The notes under the pieces: model-generated
What the model was told of the DNA's origin: nothing
Databases searched by the model: none
Seen by the model: only the letters and a program-made list of their open reading frames with translations
Made by a program: the position numbers and the translations under genes
Shown here: positions 6,173-8,079 of the stretch, piece by piece
How the letters are laid out: each line of letters opens with the position of its first letter
How positions within the stretch are numbered: position 1 is the first letter of the stretch
From: Spirochaetales bacterium
Lineage (GTDB): Bacteria; Spirochaetota; Spirochaetia; Treponematales; UBA12059
Assembly: GCA_016938515.1 (NCBI GenBank)
Contig: JAFGUM010000336.1
Location: 1 to 8,079, forward strand
DNA: 8,079 nucleotides
Direction of reading: 5' to 3'

Positions 6173-7844
6173 ATAGCGGCCCCTCTGTCCCAGGCGAACA
6201 GATCCAGCGCTGCGTAGAAGGCGAGTTCTCCGCGGCGAAGCCCGCAATATCGGCCGTGGCGTAGTCGAGCAGGTCTTCCGGATCCCAGCCCAGTTCCAGC
6301 TCGGTGGTTTCCCCCTCGGCGAGCGCGCGGGTCCAGGCTCCCGATACGCGTACCAGGTCCAGCATAGCGCGTGCCGCAGATTCCACACCACGGCCCTGCC
6401 GCTTGCCATCGCGCATGAGACCGGCGAGAAAATCGAGCTGAGCGCGTTCGATTAGCGCGTGCGGAGCGTCTACCAGCGTGCCTGGCCCACCCGGCGCGCC
6501 GTCGTTGATGTAGTCTGCGAATTGCCCAAGAAGCCTGGACGGCTTTGATCGCAGCAAGGCAGCGACGCTCCTGAACCACATCACCGCGCGGCCCTTTGAG
6601 TAGAACAGGTCCGTCGCTTTGGCCAGCCGCTCGGCTTCGGCCAGATCTTCCGGCCCGAACCCGGGGGCAGAGATGAGCAGGTAGGGCGCGCTCGGTTCGT
6701 GTTCAAGGCCCAGCTCGGCGGCACGGTCGTACAGGGCGGTTCCGGGTAGCACGGCGAGCCGGAACACGTCGAGGTGGTTGGGGCCGAGGGCGAGCGCGTA
6801 GTCAAGGCTGCGTCTGAAACCGGCGAGCGTGTCACCGGGCAGGCCGTATATGAGGTCGAGCCCGTAGATGATCCCTTCTTCGTCGAGTAGCCGCGTTTTC
6901 TTCGCGAACAGAGCGGGGTCGAGGGTTCTGTTAACCGTGGCGAGCACGGCGGGGTCAGAGCTCTGAAGCCCGAGCTGCACCGAGCAGTCTATGGTGGCCA
7001 GCGCCCGCGCCTGCTCCGCCGACAGTAGTTCGGCGCGCAGTTCTACGAGGTAGCGGAACCCGGGGCCGTGCTCGCGGAACGTCTTGATGGCCTCTATCAT
7101 GCGCCGGGGGTCGGCATTGAAGGTGGGGTCGAGAACAAAGACCTCGTCTACGCCTCCGCTGGCTTCAAGGCGATCCAGCTCGGCTGCCGCGCGTTCGAGC
7201 GGAAATCGTCGCAGGCGGCCCTCGCCCTTAGACTCGAAGCAGAACGCGCAACGGTACGGGCAACCCCGCGTCAGCTCTATGGCCGCGCCACCCCACGCGA
7301 CGGGGTCGAGCGTGCCATCGAGCCACGGCGAGGGCAGGGCGCCCAGATCCGCGATCGGCACTCTGACTATGGGGCCGGGTAGCGGAGCGCCGTCCAGCAG
7401 CGCGGACACGATATCCACCATTGCCCGCTCTCCCTCGCCCGCGACCACTATGGAGGCGGTTCCGGCGTTTACAAGCGCCTGCGGATCGGCGCTCGCGTCG
7501 GGGCCGCCCGCCACCACGAGACAGCCCGGCAGCCGTGCTTTGATGATCGCCGTGGCGCGCGTGAGCATTCCAGAGTTCCAGGAGTACAATGACAGCCCGA
7601 GCACGTCGGGATTCAGGGCCAGAGCCGCGCTTGCGACCGTGGCTGGATCATCCTGGGCAAAACTTTCCACGATGGTGATCCGAGTGCGCTCGGCCAGCCC
7701 CGGGTGGGAGCGCAGCGCCGATACGACGCTACCCGCGCCCAGGGGTGCGGCCCTGGTACCAGGACCGGCCGCCGCCGAGAGGAACACTATCGACAGAACG
7801 TGCTCTGTCGTCGTCGCATCGTGTGGTAAGGCGTTTCTGCCCAT
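6144..7844 (-). CDS. B12-binding-type radical SAM protein, substrate unknown
   Basis: A predicted 566-aa iron-sulfur enzyme using S-adenosylmethionine radical chemistry. Residues 14-165 resemble a cobalamin-binding Rossmann domain (VLGLSLYSWN at 81-90, VVAGGPD at 110-116, VAGEGE at 134-139). It lacks the His motif (DxHxxG) of classical base-off B12 proteins, as is common in this class. The radical SAM core (about 186-400) carries the cluster-binding cysteines C195, C199 and C202 in RGCPYRCAFC, and later family motifs include LGLQSSD (291-297) and YGLPGDT (333-339). Residues 400-530 are an alpha-rich region reminiscent of the DUF4080 C-terminal domain of related proteins. The tail GGRKKR is basic. 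The start is the ATG at 7842-7844 with AAGGGG 5 nt upstream; the frame stays open to 8051 but that part opposes another gene. Specific chemistry cannot be assigned; methyltransferase-like or oxidative roles are both possible. Confidence 0.9.
   Translation of the reverse strand: MGRNALPHDATTTEHVLSIVFLSAAAGPGTRAAPLGAGSVVSALRSHPGLAERTRITIVESFAQDDPATVASAALALNPDVLGLSLYSWNSGMLTRATAIIKARLPGCLVVAGGPDASADPQALVNAGTASIVVAGEGERAMVDIVSALLDGAPLPGPIVRVPIADLGALPSPWLDGTLDPVAWGGAAIELTRGCPYRCAFCFESKGEGRLRRFPLERAAAELDRLEASGGVDEVFVLDPTFNADPRRMIEAIKTFREHGPGFRYLVELRAELLSAEQARALATIDCSVQLGLQSSDPAVLATVNRTLDPALFAKKTRLLDEEGIIYGLDLIYGLPGDTLAGFRRSLDYALALGPNHLDVFRLAVLPGTALYDRAAELGLEHEPSAPYLLISAPGFGPEDLAEAERLAKATDLFYSKGRAVMWFRSVAALLRSKPSRLLGQFADYINDGAPGGPGTLVDAPHALIERAQLDFLAGLMRDGKRQGRGVESAARAMLDLVRVSGAWTRALAEGETTELELGWDPEDLLDYATADIAGFAAENSPSTQRWICSPGTEGPLFRKGGRKKR
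6158..6181. terminator. GC hairpin across the convergent stop codons, weak terminator candidate
   Basis: GGCCGC (6158-6163) and GCGGCC (6176-6181) can pair across a 12-nt loop that contains the diguanylate cyclase stop codon (6170-6172). The hairpin lies between two convergent genes, where a bidirectional terminator would be expected, but neither strand has a T-run after the stem. It may be only a chance GC palindrome (it includes GCGGCCGC). Confidence 0.25.
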
Positions 7845-7849
7845 CTGTT

Positions 7850-7855
7850 CCCCTT
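7850..7855 (-). promoter_or_regulatory. Ribosome-binding site of the radical SAM gene (decides the start)
   Basis: On the minus strand AAGGGG ends 5 nt before the ATG at 7842-7844. The reading frame stays open another 69 codons upstream, but no comparable site is seen there and that part runs antisense to the 7893 gene. The site overlaps the -35 box proposed for the plus-strand gene. Confidence 0.7.
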
Positions 7856-7882
7856 GACCAGCGCCAGCCGGGCGCGCATAAG
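7854..7882 (+). promoter_or_regulatory. Candidate promoter of the gene starting at 7893
   Basis: TTGACC (7854-7859, 5 of 6) and CATAAG (7877-7882, 4 of 6) are separated by 17 bp. The start would be near 7889, about 4 nt before the ATG, and no Shine-Dalgarno sequence precedes that ATG, so the transcript may be leaderless. Confidence 0.42.
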
Positions 7883-7908
7883 TATAGCCAGTATGCCCTT
7901 CCCGGTAA
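7881..7908 (-). promoter_or_regulatory. Candidate promoter of the radical SAM gene
   Basis: On the minus strand a good -10 TATACT (plus coordinates 7881-7886) is preceded, after 16 bp, by a weak -35 TTACCG (7903-7908). Transcription would begin near 7874, giving a leader of about 30 nt with AAGGGG. It overlaps the -10 of the opposing promoter and the first codons of the plus-strand gene. Confidence 0.38.
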
Positions 7909-8079
7909 GCTTGACGCAAGCAGCGACGCACCCTGTCTTTATACTCACGCTCATCGTAGTGTTCGCGCTCGTGGCGCTGGCGCTGTGGCTCGGGCTCTCG
8001 CTGGGCAGGCGCGCTGGCAGGCTTGAAGCGTCGCGCGACCGGCAGGCTCATGAAGAAGCGGCCCGGGGAGACGCCGTAC
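7893..8079 (+). CDS. N-terminus of a membrane-anchored protein, possibly Holliday-junction-resolvase-related (cut by window end)
   Basis: Sixty-two residues are visible before the window ends. After a short N-terminus (MPFPVSLTQ), residues 14-37 are strongly hydrophobic (PVFILTLIVVFALVALALW) and form one membrane helix. Then comes a basic, charged helix (GRRAGRLEASRDRQAHEEAA) ending RGDAV. The order, an N-terminal anchor, a charged helix, then a D-A-V/I element just before the nuclease core, resembles the Holliday-junction-resolvase-related endonuclease family (Pfam Endonuc_Holl) as I recall it. The catalytic part lies outside the window, so this is a suggestion only; RmuC-like or other anchored coiled-coil proteins are alternatives. 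The ATG has no clear ribosome-binding site. The gene is divergent from the radical SAM gene, with 48 bp between start codons. Confidence 0.6.
   Translation, partial: MPFPVSLTQAATHPVFILTLIVVFALVALALWLGLSLGRRAGRLEASRDRQAHEEAARGDAV

Noticed and set aside
5477..6579. Two large minus-strand frames (5477-6409 and 5788-6579) opposite the diguanylate cyclase and radical SAM end
   Set aside because: They cross the convergent gene boundary, have low-complexity Arg/Ala-rich translations, and are out of frame with the radical SAM motifs.
7084..7857. 257-aa plus-strand frame opposite the radical SAM gene
   Set aside because: It is antisense to the B12-binding and cluster-binding regions, Ser/Ala/Pro-rich, and without a motif.
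7845..8051. 69-residue N-terminal extension of the radical SAM gene
   Set aside because: The extension is rich in Arg, Glu and Tyr and unlike family N-termini. It runs antisense to the start of the 7893 gene, and the ATG at 7844 has AAGGGG at ideal spacing.
1..8079. CRISPR arrays, tRNA or rRNA genes, insertion sequences, attachment sites
   Set aside because: No regularly spaced repeats, no tRNA-like arms or rRNA sequence, and no transposase or integrase reading frame were seen on either strand.

Overview
This is a dense, GC-rich bacterial window with five complete genes and two genes cut by its edges. The combination suggests a free-living or host-associated spirochaete or a similar signalling-rich Gram-negative: a seven-helix (7TMR-DISM-like) membrane adenylate cyclase, cyclic-nucleotide-gated GGDEF proteins, and an edge ORF resembling the membrane-anchored Holliday-junction-resolvase-related family. 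That taxonomic guess is inference. No 16S or other decisive marker is present.

Layout. Positions 1-75 (+) look like the last codons of a gene read rightward into the window. At 99-2306 (-) lies a class III adenylate cyclase with a signal peptide, an extracytoplasmic sensor, about seven membrane helices, a signalling coiled coil and an intact catalytic domain. A 275-bp divergent intergenic region (2307-2581) carries back-to-back sigma70-like promoters and two small palindromes. At 2582-4111 (+) is lysS (class II lysyl-tRNA synthetase). Next come two tandem paralogues, 4155-5171 and 5168-6172 (+). Each has an N-terminal cyclic-nucleotide-binding (CNB) domain and a C-terminal GGDEF domain, and the pair is joined by a GTGA stop/start overlap. 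The first copy has lost key residues in both domains; the second keeps them, including the c-di-GMP inhibitory site. At 6144-7844 (-) is a B12-binding-type radical SAM protein, convergent with and overlapping the second CNB-GGDEF gene by 29 bp. At 7893-8079 (+) a divergent gene starts with a membrane anchor and runs off the window.

How the genes may work together. The window encodes a predicted cAMP synthase and, about 1.8 kb away, a predicted diguanylate cyclase whose sensor domain is of the cAMP/cGMP-binding type. The simplest hypothesis is a relay from an extracytoplasmic ligand to cAMP to c-di-GMP, with the degenerate first paralogue acting as a non-catalytic partner or regulator of the active one. 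lysS sits between them and may share its transcript with the CNB-GGDEF pair, because no terminator is visible between them. The radical SAM gene and the edge gene form a separate divergent pair with interleaved promoters. All functions are read from motifs; no database search was possible.
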